A stretch of 64,000 bases of DNA from Curtobacterium sp. MCBA15_012 (GTDB lineage Bacteria > Actinomycetota > Actinomycetes > Actinomycetales > Microbacteriaceae), in assembly GCF_001864935.2 (NCBI RefSeq), contig NZ_CP126267.1, forward strand, positions 1,674,001 through 1,738,000. Reading direction: 5' to 3'. Below are positions 43,746-52,292 of this stretch, one piece after another; within the stretch, counting starts at the first letter, position 1, and every line of letters starts with the position of its first letter. The translations under genes and the position numbers were made by a program. The notes beneath the pieces are model-generated. The model was given only the letters and a program-made list of their open reading frames with translations, was not told where the DNA came from and searched no databases.

Positions 43746-44714
43746 ATGACCGCCGCAGTCCCGGACGTCCGCCAGGTGGCGGCAGCGACGGGCGACGACC
43801 TCGACGCCGCCCGGGCGCTGTTCGAGGGCGCGTACGACGCGGCGGGCTTCCTGCCGGAGCGGACGGCGCGTCCGTTCGGGTACCGGTTCCGGTCGGTCGG
43901 CAACGCCACCCTGACGCTCGACGCCAAGCGGTTCGACGGTCGGATGGCCGGCGAGGTCGACGCGACGAGCCACTACTTCGTCACCTGGGTCAGCGACGGC
44001 GGCGGCGTCGTGGACATCGGCCGCGACGAGGTCGTGCTCGCCCCGGGTCGTCCGGTCGTGTTCCCCAGCGCGCGGCCGTTCCGCTTCGACCTCGCCGACG
44101 TCCGGCAGAACGTCGTGCAGTTCGACCGCACCACGCTCGAGCACGTCGCGGCGGAACTGCACGGCACCGAACCCGCGCCGATCGTCTTCGACCACGCGGC
44201 CGCCCCGGTCCGGAGCGCGCTGCGCTTCTGGGACGCCGAGCTCCGGGGCACGGCCCCGACGGTCCTCGGCTCCGCCCCGCTGTCGCCGCTCGCCATGGCC
44301 GAGGCCGCGCGGCGGACCGCGTTCGCGATGCTCCGGACGTTCCCGCACGTGACCCTCGCGACGCGTGCACCGGTGCCGCCCCAGGCGACGGGCCGCGTCG
44401 AGCAGGCCATCGAGTACATGCACGCCAACGTCGAGCGCCCGCTCTCGACCACGGACGTCGCCGAGTACGTGGGCCTGAGCGTCCGCGGGCTGCAGCAGGG
44501 GTTCCAGCGCCAGGTCGGCGAGACCCCGAACGGCATGCTCCGCGGCATGCGGCTCGACCGGGTGCGGTCGGTGCTGCGCTCCCGTGCGCTGGGCGAGGTC
44601 ACCGTCGCCGGCGTCGCACGCGAGTGGGGCTTCGCGCACGCCGGCCGCTTCTCGGCCGCCTACGCGAAGCGGTTCGGCGAGTCGCCGAGCGAGACCCTCC
44701 GCCGCCCCCGGTAG
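43746..44714 (+). CDS. AraC family transcriptional regulator
   Basis: 322 residues from ATG 43746. The N-terminal AraC-binding-like domain (SHYFVTWVSDGGGVVDIGRD, PGRPVVFPSARPFRF) is followed by two helix-turn-helix units: IEYMHANVERPLSTTDVAEY and GEVTVAGVAREWGFAHAGRF, ending in SAAYAKRFGESPSETLR, the AraC signature. It may regulate the adjacent small genes or the MFS operon. There is no clear ribosome site just before the ATG, so translation may be leaderless. Confidence 0.88.
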   Translation: MTAAVPDVRQVAAATGDDLDAARALFEGAYDAAGFLPERTARPFGYRFRSVGNATLTLDAKRFDGRMAGEVDATSHYFVTWVSDGGGVVDIGRDEVVLAPGRPVVFPSARPFRFDLADVRQNVVQFDRTTLEHVAAELHGTEPAPIVFDHAAAPVRSALRFWDAELRGTAPTVLGSAPLSPLAMAEAARRTAFAMLRTFPHVTLATRAPVPPQATGRVEQAIEYMHANVERPLSTTDVAEYVGLSVRGLQQGFQRQVGETPNGMLRGMRLDRVRSVLRSRALGEVTVAGVAREWGFAHAGRFSAAYAKRFGESPSETLRRPR

Positions 44715-44736
44715 GTGGCCGCCGGTCCGGCGCCGA

Positions 44737-44784
44737 GACGGACGGGAGGCGCGGTGCGGGCCCGACCCGCGCCTCCCGTCCGTC
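44737..44784. repeat. GGACGGGAGGC palindrome copy (best preserved)
   Basis: Perfect 18-bp arms at 44737-44754 and 44767-44784 with a 12-nt loop, between the converging araC-type and XRE genes. Likely bidirectional terminator. Confidence 0.85.
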
Positions 44785-44814
44785 CCCCGGTCGCGTCCAC
44801 GCGACCCGCACCCG

Positions 44815-45651
44815 TCAGTGCTGGCTCGCGGATCCCGCGGTCGCGCCGAGCGCGGTGAGCAGCCGGAGCTTCTCCGCGCTCGCGCTGCCCGCCTCGGGGT
44901 AGTACGTGACGAGGACGAGCCCGTCGACCGGCAGCTTCTCGCGGAGCAGGTCGAGGCGACCGACCACGGGGTGCTCGACGACGACGCTGCCGCCGGTCAT
45001 CTCCCGGACGTCGTGGCGTGCCCAGAGCTCGCGGAACCGCGCGCTCGCGATCGACAGCTCACCGACCAGGGCGGCGGCGCGTGGGTCCGAGCCGTCCTCG
45101 CCGAAGGTGTGCCGGGCCGCGGCGACGAAGGACGCGAGGGAGTCCTCCCAGTCCACCTGGAAGGCGCGCTCCTCCGGGTCGAGCACGAGTGACCGCAGCC
45201 GGTTCTGTCCGGGCGTCAGTCGTGGCGAGAACGCCGTCGCCGGGCCGTTCGCGGCGAGGACGTCGAACGTGCGGCCCTCGAGGAAGGCCGGGACGTCGAG
45301 CGCGGCGAGCAGGTGGTGCAGGCGCGGTGGCACGCGCTCGGCCGCCGGGGCTCGGCGGGTGCGGGGCCGCGGGGCGGTGAGCCCGAGGAGGTAGGCGTGT
45401 TCGACGTCGTCGAGCTGCAGGACCCGGGCGATCGCGGTGAGCACCTGCGGCGAGGGGTTGGCGTCGCGACCGCGTTCGAGGCGCAGGTAGTAGTCGGCGC
45501 TGATCCCGGCGAGGAGGGCGACCTCCTCGCGGCGGAGGCCGGGGACCCGTCGCCGCGTGCCCTCGGGCAGGCCGACCTGCTCGGGCGTCACCAGGGCGCG
45601 TCGGGCGCGCAGGTACTCGCCGAGCACGTTGACCGGTCCCGTCGTCTCCAC
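44815..45651 (-). CDS. XRE family regulator with MmyB-like domain
   Basis: 278 residues from GTG 45651. The signature VPGLRREEVALLAGISADYY followed by LRLERGRD, and the C-terminal MmyB-like domain (LLAALDVPAFLEGRTFDVLA, NGPATAFSPRL) match the regulator at 27233-28081. It diverges from an SDR gene, repeating the same gene pair. Direct GGGGTCCT-type repeats at 45687-45697 and 45713-45723 in the gap may be its binding sites. Confidence 0.9.
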   Translation of the reverse strand: METTGPVNVLGEYLRARRALVTPEQVGLPEGTRRRVPGLRREEVALLAGISADYYLRLERGRDANPSPQVLTAIARVLQLDDVEHAYLLGLTAPRPRTRRAPAAERVPPRLHHLLAALDVPAFLEGRTFDVLAANGPATAFSPRLTPGQNRLRSLVLDPEERAFQVDWEDSLASFVAAARHTFGEDGSDPRAAALVGELSIASARFRELWARHDVREMTGGSVVVEHPVVGRLDLLREKLPVDGLVLVTYYPEAGSASAEKLRLLTALGATAGSASQH

Positions 45652-45821
45652 CCCGCCGACGCTACGCGACCCCGGCGCCCGCAGCGGGGGTCCTGCCACT
45701 CCCCGGATGCGCGGGGTCCTCCCGCCCGGCTCCGCGTCGTCGCACGATCGACACCGTCGGACCGCCCGGTCCGACGGACAGCGTCGGGCCCCGCTCCCGA
45801 CCAGCACGGACAGGAGACACC

Positions 45822-46574
45822 ATGCGCACCACCGACCGCACCGCCCTCGTCGTCGGGGGCACCTCCGGCATCGGCCTCGGCCTCGCGCGACGGCTCGCCG
45901 CAGCCGGCAGCACCGTCGTCGTCGGCGGACGCGACCCCGAGCGCGACGCGGGCCGGTTCGACGGCCTCGACACCGTCCGGATCGACGTCACGGACCCGGC
46001 GTCCGTCCTCCGCGCACGCGACGAGGTGCTCGACCGCCACCCCGACCTCGACCTGCTCGTGACGATGTCCGGGGTGATGTCGCAGGAGGACCTGCTCGAC
46101 CCCGGTCATGCAGTAGCAGCCGAGACGACCGTGGCGGTCAACCTGCTCGGCACCATGCGCGTGGTCGACGCGTTCCTGCCGCACCTGACCGCGCGGGGCG
46201 CTGCCGACGTCGTCACGGTGTCCTCCGGGATCGCGTTCCTGCCCTTCCCGCTGATGCCGGCGTACGGGGCGTCGAAGGCCGGCGTGCACGCGTGGACCGA
46301 GGCGCTGCGTCCCCAGCTCGCCGGGACCGGCGTGACCGTCACCGAGCTCGTTCCGCCGGCGGTCGCGACGGCCGGGCAGGAGCGGGTGAACCCGCGGGCG
46401 CTGCCGCTGGACGCGTTCCTCGACGAGGTCCTCGCGATCCTGGCCACCGAGCCGACCCCGCAGGAGGTCGTCGTCGAGGCCGCGCAGTACCTGCGGTGGG
46501 CCGAGCGGGACGGGACCTACGCGGACCTGCTCCGGGTGCGGTCCGAGCCGCTGTCCCAGCTGCCGGGGCGGTGA
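45822..46574 (+). CDS. SDR family oxidoreductase
   Basis: 250 residues. Cofactor motif VVGGTSGIGLGLARRLAAAG, catalytic Ser in TVSSGIAFLPFPLMPAYGAS and Tyr-x3-Lys (YGASK) are intact; the NAG motif is altered to MSGVMS, as in DltE-like SDRs. The substrate is unknown. It is probably controlled by the divergent XRE/MmyB regulator. Confidence 0.9.
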   Translation: MRTTDRTALVVGGTSGIGLGLARRLAAAGSTVVVGGRDPERDAGRFDGLDTVRIDVTDPASVLRARDEVLDRHPDLDLLVTMSGVMSQEDLLDPGHAVAAETTVAVNLLGTMRVVDAFLPHLTARGAADVVTVSSGIAFLPFPLMPAYGASKAGVHAWTEALRPQLAGTGVTVTELVPPAVATAGQERVNPRALPLDAFLDEVLAILATEPTPQEVVVEAAQYLRWAERDGTYADLLRVRSEPLSQLPGR

Positions 46575-46578
46575 GCCC

Positions 46579-46660
46579 GGGGGGGGGGGGGGCGACGGGC
46601 CCTTGGGCGCTGAGCCCGGGGCGCTGGGCCCGGGTGCGCTGGGCCCGGGGCGCGCTGCCG
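46579..46660. repeat. G14 homopolymer and GCGCTGGGCCCGG repeats
   Basis: Fourteen consecutive G at 46579-46592, 5 nt after the SDR stop, then about three copies of a 14-15 bp unit GCGCTGGGCCCGG to about 46655. Each unit contains the palindrome GGGCCC and could form terminator-like structures. The run is prone to slippage and sequencing error. Confidence 0.85.
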
Positions 46661-46666
46661 GTGGCG

Positions 46667-47425
46667 TCAGCCCGCCTGCGTCCGGAGCAGTGCGGCGGCC
46701 TCGCGGACGGCCGTCGGCGCACCGGCCAGGTGCCAGTCGTGCCCGTGCGCCCGGACGACCTCGGCCGTCCCGCCGACGCCCTCGACGAGTGCCCGCCCGG
46801 GCAGCCAGTCCCACGCGGCGCAGTCGACCTGCACCCACAGGCCGATGCGTCCCGCGGCGACGTCGGCGAGGTCGCACGAGCCGGAGCCGCTCACGCGCAG
46901 GGTCGCCGCCGCGGCGAGCAGCGCGAACAGGGGAGCCGTGGCGTCGTCGCGCAGATGTGCGGCGTTGAGGAACGTCGCCACGCTCGCCCGGGCCAGCGGG
47001 AGGTCGGCGATGTCGGGCACGACCTGCCCGTCGCACTCGGTCCGGCCGTCGAGCGCGACCCAGGTCTCGTCGGGCAGGTGCCGACGGACGGCACCGGCGG
47101 TCAGCACCCCGTCCGTCTCGAGCGCGACGGCGCTGCACCACGCGGGCAGCCCGGCGACGTAGTTCCACGTGCCGTCGATCGGGTCGACGTGCCACCGGCG
47201 ACCAGAGGTGCCGTCGGCGTGCGCGCCCTCCTCGCCGGTGACGCCGTCGTCCGGACGGTGGTCGGCGAGCATGCGACGCACCAGGTCCTCGGCGGCGCGG
47301 TCGGCCGCGGTGACGAGGTCGGCGGCGGACGTCTTCTGCGTCGTCTCCGTCCCCCCGCGGCGCATGGTGGCCGCGAGGTCCGCGGCGTCGGTCACGAGGG
47401 CGGTGGCGAGGGTGCGGTCGTCCAT
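46667..47425 (-). CDS. Inositol monophosphatase family protein
   Basis: 252 residues. Metal-binding motifs GEEG (VTGEEGAHAD), DPIDGTWNYVAG (D-P-x-D-G-T) and WD (CAAWDWLPG) are intact. The family includes inositol-phosphate, histidinol-phosphate and bisphosphate phosphatases. Sequence around the active site could fit histidinol-phosphatase (HisN), but neighbours give no pathway clue. Confidence 0.88.
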   Translation of the reverse strand: MDDRTLATALVTDAADLAATMRRGGTETTQKTSAADLVTAADRAAEDLVRRMLADHRPDDGVTGEEGAHADGTSGRRWHVDPIDGTWNYVAGLPAWCSAVALETDGVLTAGAVRRHLPDETWVALDGRTECDGQVVPDIADLPLARASVATFLNAAHLRDDATAPLFALLAAAATLRVSGSGSCDLADVAAGRIGLWVQVDCAAWDWLPGRALVEGVGGTAEVVRAHGHDWHLAGAPTAVREAAALLRTQAG

Positions 47426-47598
47426 CCGGTCACGGTAGCGGGCGTCGGACCGGGCCGGGACCAGCGCTCCGGCGGCGTGTCAGGGCGCGGTCGCCGCGAT
47501 CGACCGCGCCGCGCGGTCCCGTTCCGGGGCGCTCTCCATCGGCACGTCACGGCAGCACGGGCCCGGGCTGTGTCGGCGTCGGTCGCTACGGTTGTCCG

Positions 47599-48405
47599 GT
47601 GATCATCCGCACCGAGGGTTCCGGCCGTCCGCTCGTCGCGCTGCACGGCTTCGGGCTCGACCACCGCGTGATGCTGCCGCTCGAGCACATGGTGGGCGAC
47701 GCTCCGTGGCGGCGGGTCTACGTCGACCTGCCGTGGACCGCGGCCGCCCGGCGCGCGGCAGCGGACTCCGGCTCCGCGCGGGTCCCGACCAGCACCCTCG
47801 AGGTCGCTCGGGGCGTCGTCGCCGAGCTCCGCGACGCGCTCGGCGACGAGCCGTTCGCGGTGGTCGGCAACTCGTTCGGCGGCATGGTCGCCCGGTACGT
47901 CGCGCACGAGCTCCGGGACCAGGTGCTCGGCCTCGCCACCCTCGCCGGCGTCGTCGAGGCCGTGCACGCTGCCCGGACCGTCCCGGAGCGCACCGTCCTG
48001 CGCGTCGATCCGTCCGTGCTCGACCGCGCCGGTGACGCCCGCGACGACTTCGTCGCGAACAGCGTCGTGCAGGACGCAGCCACCTTCGACGCCTTCGTCG
48101 CGGGGGTGCTGCCCGGCCTCCGGGGTGCCGACCAGGCCGTGCTCGACGCCGTCGCGGAGGACTACGCGCTCCCGGTGGAGCCCGAGGCTGCCCACCCGGA
48201 GCCGTTCACCGCGCCGACGCTGCACCTGTTCGGTCGGCAGGACGAGGTCGTCGGGTACGAGGACGGGCTCGCCCTCCGGGACCACTACCCGCGCGGGTCG
48301 TTCGTGGTCCTCGACACGGCCGGACACAACGTGCACCTGGAGCAGCCCACGGTCACCGCAGCGCTCGTGCGCGACTGGCTCGCGCGGATGGACGCGACCG
48401 CCTGA
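47599..48405 (+). CDS. Alpha/beta hydrolase
   Basis: 268 residues. The oxyanion loop (VALHGFGLDHRVMLP), nucleophile elbow GNSFGG (FAVVGNSFGGMVARY), Asp in LHLFGRQDEVVGY and His in DTAGHNVHLEQP make a complete triad. Substrate unknown. Followed immediately by a GGACGGGAGGC palindrome. Confidence 0.88.
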   Translation: MIIRTEGSGRPLVALHGFGLDHRVMLPLEHMVGDAPWRRVYVDLPWTAAARRAAADSGSARVPTSTLEVARGVVAELRDALGDEPFAVVGNSFGGMVARYVAHELRDQVLGLATLAGVVEAVHAARTVPERTVLRVDPSVLDRAGDARDDFVANSVVQDAATFDAFVAGVLPGLRGADQAVLDAVAEDYALPVEPEAAHPEPFTAPTLHLFGRQDEVVGYEDGLALRDHYPRGSFVVLDTAGHNVHLEQPTVTAALVRDWLARMDATA

Positions 48406-48406
48406 C

Positions 48407-48448
48407 GGACGGGAGGCACGGTGCGGGCCCGCCACGCGCCTCCCGTCC
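48407..48448. repeat. GGACGGGAGGC palindrome copy
   Basis: Arms GGACGGGAGGC (48407-48417) and GCCTCCCGTCC (48438-48448), starting 1 nt after the hydrolase stop codon and facing the convergent DUF1345 gene. Likely terminator. Confidence 0.82.
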
Positions 48449-48504
48449 GACCGTGGTCGGGTGTCGAGCCGGGCGGGACCCGGACTGCGCTCGCCCGCGG
48501 TCGG

Positions 48505-49188
48505 TCAGCTGCCGAGACCGGCCACCAGGTTGATGACGCTCGCGATGACCACCGTGCCGAAGAAGAACGACAGCAGCGCGTGCCGCAGCGTCGCGACGCG
48601 GATCGCACTCGACGTGATCGACGTGTCGGACACCTGGTACGTCATGCCGACGGTCACCGCGAAGTAGGCGAAGTCGGAGTAGCGCGGCGGCTCCTGCTGG
48701 TTGAAGTCGATCCCGCCGGGCGCGCCGCTGTAGTACAGCTCGGCGTAGCGCAGCGTGAACAGGGTCTGCACGAGCAGCCACGACAGGAAGACGCTCACGA
48801 CGCCGAGGGCGGCCGCGGCGTCCTGCGCGCTGCCGTGCAGGTCCCGGGCGGTGCTCAGCACGACGAGGATCGCCACGACGCTCGCTGCGGAGGCACCGAC
48901 GAGCAGCAGGTCCGACACGGTGCGGCGCGGGTCCTCGCGGGCGGCGTGCTGCGCGGTGCGCTCGGCGTCGTCGTCGAGGAGCGGGAACGCCGTCACGACG
49001 TAGACCGCGCACGCCGCCGCCCACCCGACCGAGGCCGACCAGCGGGGGCCGACCACGAGGGCGGTGACGACGGCCGCGACCAGGCCGACGACGACCATGA
49101 GGACGAGGCGTGTGCGGTACCGCCGGGAGCGGCCGACGTGCGGGGTCGGCATCGGGACCGGAGCCGGCGGGTTCGGGGACGGGGACAC
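48505..49188 (-). CDS. DUF1345 family membrane protein
   Basis: 227 residues with about five or six hydrophobic helices (LVLMVVVGLVAAVVTALVVG; LGVVSVFLSWLLVQTLFTLR; LSFFFGTVVIASVINLVAGL). The conserved DUF1345 text RYAELYYSG and YSDFAYFAVTVGMTYQVSDT is present. Function unknown; several helices resemble a pore-like ion-channel arrangement. Confidence 0.82.
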   Translation of the reverse strand: MSPSPNPPAPVPMPTPHVGRSRRYRTRLVLMVVVGLVAAVVTALVVGPRWSASVGWAAACAVYVVTAFPLLDDDAERTAQHAAREDPRRTVSDLLLVGASAASVVAILVVLSTARDLHGSAQDAAAALGVVSVFLSWLLVQTLFTLRYAELYYSGAPGGIDFNQQEPPRYSDFAYFAVTVGMTYQVSDTSITSSAIRVATLRHALLSFFFGTVVIASVINLVAGLGS

Positions 49189-49470
49189 GGCTCCACCCTG
49201 GCCGCGTCCGCCGTCACGGCACCGTGCAGCGTGCGCCTGCTGCTGAGGGTGCGCCCAGGTCCGGCCCGCGCTGCACGTGGCGCGTGGGCCTGCCGTTCGC
49301 CGCTCGCCGTCTGGGGCGTGCCGCCGTGCGCCTGGGCTGGGGAGGGCATGCCGGTGCGTACGGGGGCCGTTCGGATCCCGTCAGGACGCCGGGTCGTGGC
49401 CGTCACCGCGGGTACGATCGCACGGGCCGTCCGACGGCCACGCACCGGCACCCGACCGAGGAGGACCGCG

Positions 49471-50541
49471 ATGGCCCTGATCGACAACGGCATCTACGTG
49501 GACGGCGTCCGCACCCAGTCCCCGACCGACCTGCGACGGACGTACGACGCCCTCGACGCTGCCGGCGGCGGTGCGATGGCGTGGATCGGGCTCTTCCGGC
49601 CGACCGACGCCGAGCTGACCTCGGTGGCCGACGAGTTCGGGCTCCACCCGCTCGCGGTCGAGGACGCCAGCAAGGGGCACCAGCGCGCGAAGCTCGAACG
49701 GTACGGCGACACGCTCTTCGTCGTGCTCCGGCCCGCCTGGTACGACCACGACGCCGAGACCGTCGAGTTCGGCGAGGTGCACCTGTTCACCGGCGACGGC
49801 TTCGTCGTGACCGTCCGGCACGCCGCGCGACCGAACCTCGCCGACGTGCGGAAGCGGCTCGAGACGGACCCGGAGTGGCTCGGTCGGGGATCCGAGGCCG
49901 TGCTGTGCGCCGTGCTCGACGAGGTCGTGGACGGCTACGCCCCGGTCGTCGCCGGGCTGCAGGACGACGTCGACGAGATCGAGGACGACCTGTTCGACGG
50001 CGACGTCGACCCGGACTCCTCGAAGCGCATCTACCAGCTGCTCAGCGAGGTGATCGGGTTCCAGCGGGCGATCAGTCCGCTGCCGGGCATGGCCCGCTCG
50101 CTCCTGCTCGGGGCCGAGAAGTACGGCACCGACCCCGAGGTGCAGAACCAGCTGCGGAACGTCCTCGACCACGCCATCCGGATCACCGAGCGCGCCGACA
50201 CGTTCCGCGCCCTGCTCGAGAACGCCCTGACGTTGCACGCGACCCTCGTCACGCAGGAACAGAACGACGCGATGCGCCGGATGACGAGTGCGTCGCTCGC
50301 CCAGGGCGAGGAGAGCCGTCGGCTCGCGCAGGCGTCGATGCGGCAGGGCGAGGAGGTCAAGAAGATCTCCTCGTGGGCGGCGATCCTGTTCGCGCCGACC
50401 CTGGTCGCGTCGATCTACGGCATGAACTTCGACCACATGCCCGAGCTGCACTGGACGTTCGGGTACCCGTTCGCGATCGTGCTCATGCTCGTGATGGCCG
50501 TGGTGCTCTGGGTCGTCTTCAAACGGCGCGGCTGGCTGTGA
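49471..50541 (+). CDS. corA: CorA-type magnesium/cobalt transporter
   Basis: 356 residues from ATG 49471 behind GAGGAGGACC. The N-terminal domain (FGLHPLAVEDASKGHQRAKL, then ERYGDTLFVVL) and the C-terminal GMN motif (SIYGMNFDHMPELHWTFGYP) followed by the second helix and KRRGWL are typical. CorA is a pentameric channel for Mg2+ uptake. A half copy of the palindrome family (GCCTCCCGTCC, 50548-50558) follows the stop. Confidence 0.94.
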   Translation: MALIDNGIYVDGVRTQSPTDLRRTYDALDAAGGGAMAWIGLFRPTDAELTSVADEFGLHPLAVEDASKGHQRAKLERYGDTLFVVLRPAWYDHDAETVEFGEVHLFTGDGFVVTVRHAARPNLADVRKRLETDPEWLGRGSEAVLCAVLDEVVDGYAPVVAGLQDDVDEIEDDLFDGDVDPDSSKRIYQLLSEVIGFQRAISPLPGMARSLLLGAEKYGTDPEVQNQLRNVLDHAIRITERADTFRALLENALTLHATLVTQEQNDAMRRMTSASLAQGEESRRLAQASMRQGEEVKKISSWAAILFAPTLVASIYGMNFDHMPELHWTFGYPFAIVLMLVMAVVLWVVFKRRGWL

Positions 50542-50571
50542 CCCCGCGCCTCCCGTCCGCCGTCCGCGCCG

Positions 50572-51201
50572 TCAGGCGCGACCGCTGGTCGCGGCCTCCG
50601 CCACGGACGCGACCCGGTCGGCCGCGTCGGGGATACCGAAGGACGTGAGCAGGGGGACCCAGAGGGCGCGCAGGCGGTCGACGAGGTCCTCGGTCGTCGT
50701 CGGCACCGACGAGGTGACGAGGCCGAACGTCGCCTCGAGGAGCAGCTCCTCGGCGCGGTCCGGCAGTGGTGGGGCGTCCTCGGAGCGAGCGGCGTCGAGC
50801 TGCTCGCGGATGAAGTCCACCCACACGAAGCCGCGGGGGACCTCGACGTCGGTGTGCAGGAGCTCGCGGAGCAGTCGGACGGCGCCGCCGGCACCGGGCC
50901 GCTCGCGGGTCTCGAGCGCCGTGTCGAGCAGCACCCGGGTCAGACGCTCGACCCCGGCGGGTTCGTCCGAGGCCTCGGCGACCGTGGCGGTCCAGCGGAC
51001 CTGCTGCTCCTCGATCACGGCGACGGCGAGCGCGTGCTTCGAGGGGAACAGGTGGTACCCGATCGCGGACTTCGGTCGGCCCATCGCCTCGGCGATGCGG
51101 GCGAAGCTCGTCGCCTCGTAGCCGTAGCGGGCGAACTGGGCCCCGGCCGCGGCGATGATCGCGTCGCGGGAGGCGGCCATCGCTGCCTGTCGTCGGTTCA
51201 C
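50572..51201 (-). CDS. TetR family transcriptional regulator
   Basis: 209 residues from GTG 51201 with AGGAGC upstream. The N-terminal helix-turn-helix is SRDAIIAAAGAQFARYGYEA followed by TSFARIAEAMGRPKSAIGYH. The ligand-binding domain is diverse. It ends 30 bp from the convergent corA gene. It is the only TetR gene in the window, so it is a candidate for the CAGACGATCGTCTG operators, one of which lies about 1 kb upstream of it. Confidence 0.9.
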   Translation of the reverse strand: MNRRQAAMAASRDAIIAAAGAQFARYGYEATSFARIAEAMGRPKSAIGYHLFPSKHALAVAVIEEQQVRWTATVAEASDEPAGVERLTRVLLDTALETRERPGAGGAVRLLRELLHTDVEVPRGFVWVDFIREQLDAARSEDAPPLPDRAEELLLEATFGLVTSSVPTTTEDLVDRLRALWVPLLTSFGIPDAADRVASVAEAATSGRA

Positions 51202-51271
51202 GGTGCTCCTGGTCGGTCCCGGGTCGTCGGGTCGACCCGGGACCACTCTAGGAGGCAGTGGACCGTCGGCG

Positions 51272-51952
51272 TCAGGCGCGGCAGAAGCTCGACCACGCGA
51301 CGTGCAGGCCCTTGCGCTGCAGGGACCCGAGCCCCGGTTCGACCCGCTGCCGCTCGGTGACGACGGCGTGGGCGCAGCGCGGCTCGGACGCGACGGGCGT
51401 CACCGCCGCGAGCCGGTCGACCAGGTCGTCGTCGATCTGCGTGATCTGCGTGCGCACCGCCGTCAGGTCCGGAGCCGTCGTCGGGGCGGACGACGGGTCG
51501 TGGGTCCACCGCGTGAACAGGCCGCGCTGCACGAGCTTGCTCGCCGCGATCTGGTCGCGGAGGACCCGCTCCACGAGGTCCGGGTCGACCCCCTCCGCGC
51601 GGGCCCGGGCGACGCCGGCGTCGATGACGGCCTGCTCCCGCGTCGGATCGGCGATCGGCTTCCCGCTGAGCCACTTGCTCTCGGCGACGGGCTCGGCGAG
51701 CGCCAGTCGGCTGACGACGAGGTCGCCGACGGGCCGAAGCCGATCGGCGTCGGCCTGCGACGTGGTCGCCCCCGCCCGGTTCGCGGTCGCCGTCTGGGTT
51801 GCCGGGTCGGCGACGCTCGGCCGGGTCGCGGTCGCGGCGACGGCCGGCGCTGCCGCGGTGAGACCCGAGCCGACCACCGCGGCCACGAGGCCCAGCAGCA
51901 CGGCGGTGGTCATCGTGGCTCGTCGTCGAGCAGTCGTGGTTCCGTGGTCCAT
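51272..51952 (-). CDS. Exported chorismate mutase, AroQ gamma type
   Basis: 226 residues from ATG 51952 (GGAGGAG upstream). A signal peptide (MTTAVLLGLVAAVVGSGLTA, then AAPAVAA) precedes the periplasmic chorismate mutase domain: AESKWLSGKPIADPTREQAV, VLRDQIAASKLVQRGLFTRW. The same layout occurs in the secreted mycobacterial enzyme. It converts chorismate to prephenate; in pathogens or symbionts secreted forms can act on host metabolites, which is only a possibility here. It overlaps the upstream small gene by 43 nt. Confidence 0.92.
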   Translation of the reverse strand: MDHGTTTARRRATMTTAVLLGLVAAVVGSGLTAAAPAVAATATRPSVADPATQTATANRAGATTSQADADRLRPVGDLVVSRLALAEPVAESKWLSGKPIADPTREQAVIDAGVARARAEGVDPDLVERVLRDQIAASKLVQRGLFTRWTHDPSSAPTTAPDLTAVRTQITQIDDDLVDRLAAVTPVASEPRCAHAVVTERQRVEPGLGSLQRKGLHVAWSSFCRA

Positions 51953-52155
51953 GGGTGTCCTGTCTCCTCCTGGTCGAGGAAGCGGATCGACACCTCGGTG
52001 CTCCGGCGTCGGAGCGCCCGACGGAGGGGCTCCACGACGAGTTCCGACCACACGGGGTAGACCTCGACGTGGTCCACCGCGGACGGGCACGAACACGACT
52101 CGACCACGGGCACGTCGAGGCCGGGGTAGACCGTGGTGACGCGGTGCAGCACCAT
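51910..52155 (-). CDS. Small hypothetical protein upstream of chorismate mutase
   Basis: 81 residues from ATG 52155; the ribosome site GGAAGGAG is part of the operator palindrome 52165-52202. The text VDHVEVYPVWSELVVEPLRR and VSIRFLDQEETGHPWT is unlike known families. Its end overlaps the start of the chorismate mutase, suggesting coupling in one operon under the palindrome. Confidence 0.6.
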   Translation of the reverse strand: MVLHRVTTVYPGLDVPVVESCSCPSAVDHVEVYPVWSELVVEPLRRALRRRSTEVSIRFLDQEETGHPWTTEPRLLDDEPR

Positions 52156-52164
52156 GCCGCCGCT

Positions 52165-52202
52165 CCTTCCTGTCGCCAGACGATCGTCTGACGACAGGAA
52201 GG
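52165..52202. promoter_or_regulatory. 38-nt operator-like palindrome overlapping a ribosome site
   Basis: CCTTCCTGTCG-C-CAGACGATCGTCTG-A-CGACAGGAAGG: an inverted repeat with a single mismatched pair. The inner 16 bases equal those at 30032-30047. Read on the minus strand its end supplies GGAAGGAG of the small gene, so protein binding or hairpin formation could block both transcription and translation. Confidence 0.75.
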
Positions 52203-52292
52203 TACAACGCGGGTCGCGCCCGGCGCGATGAGGGTGCGCTCAGCCCTCGGCTACCGCGCTGGGGCGGGCGGCGCGTGGTGCGAGGTGCTCCC

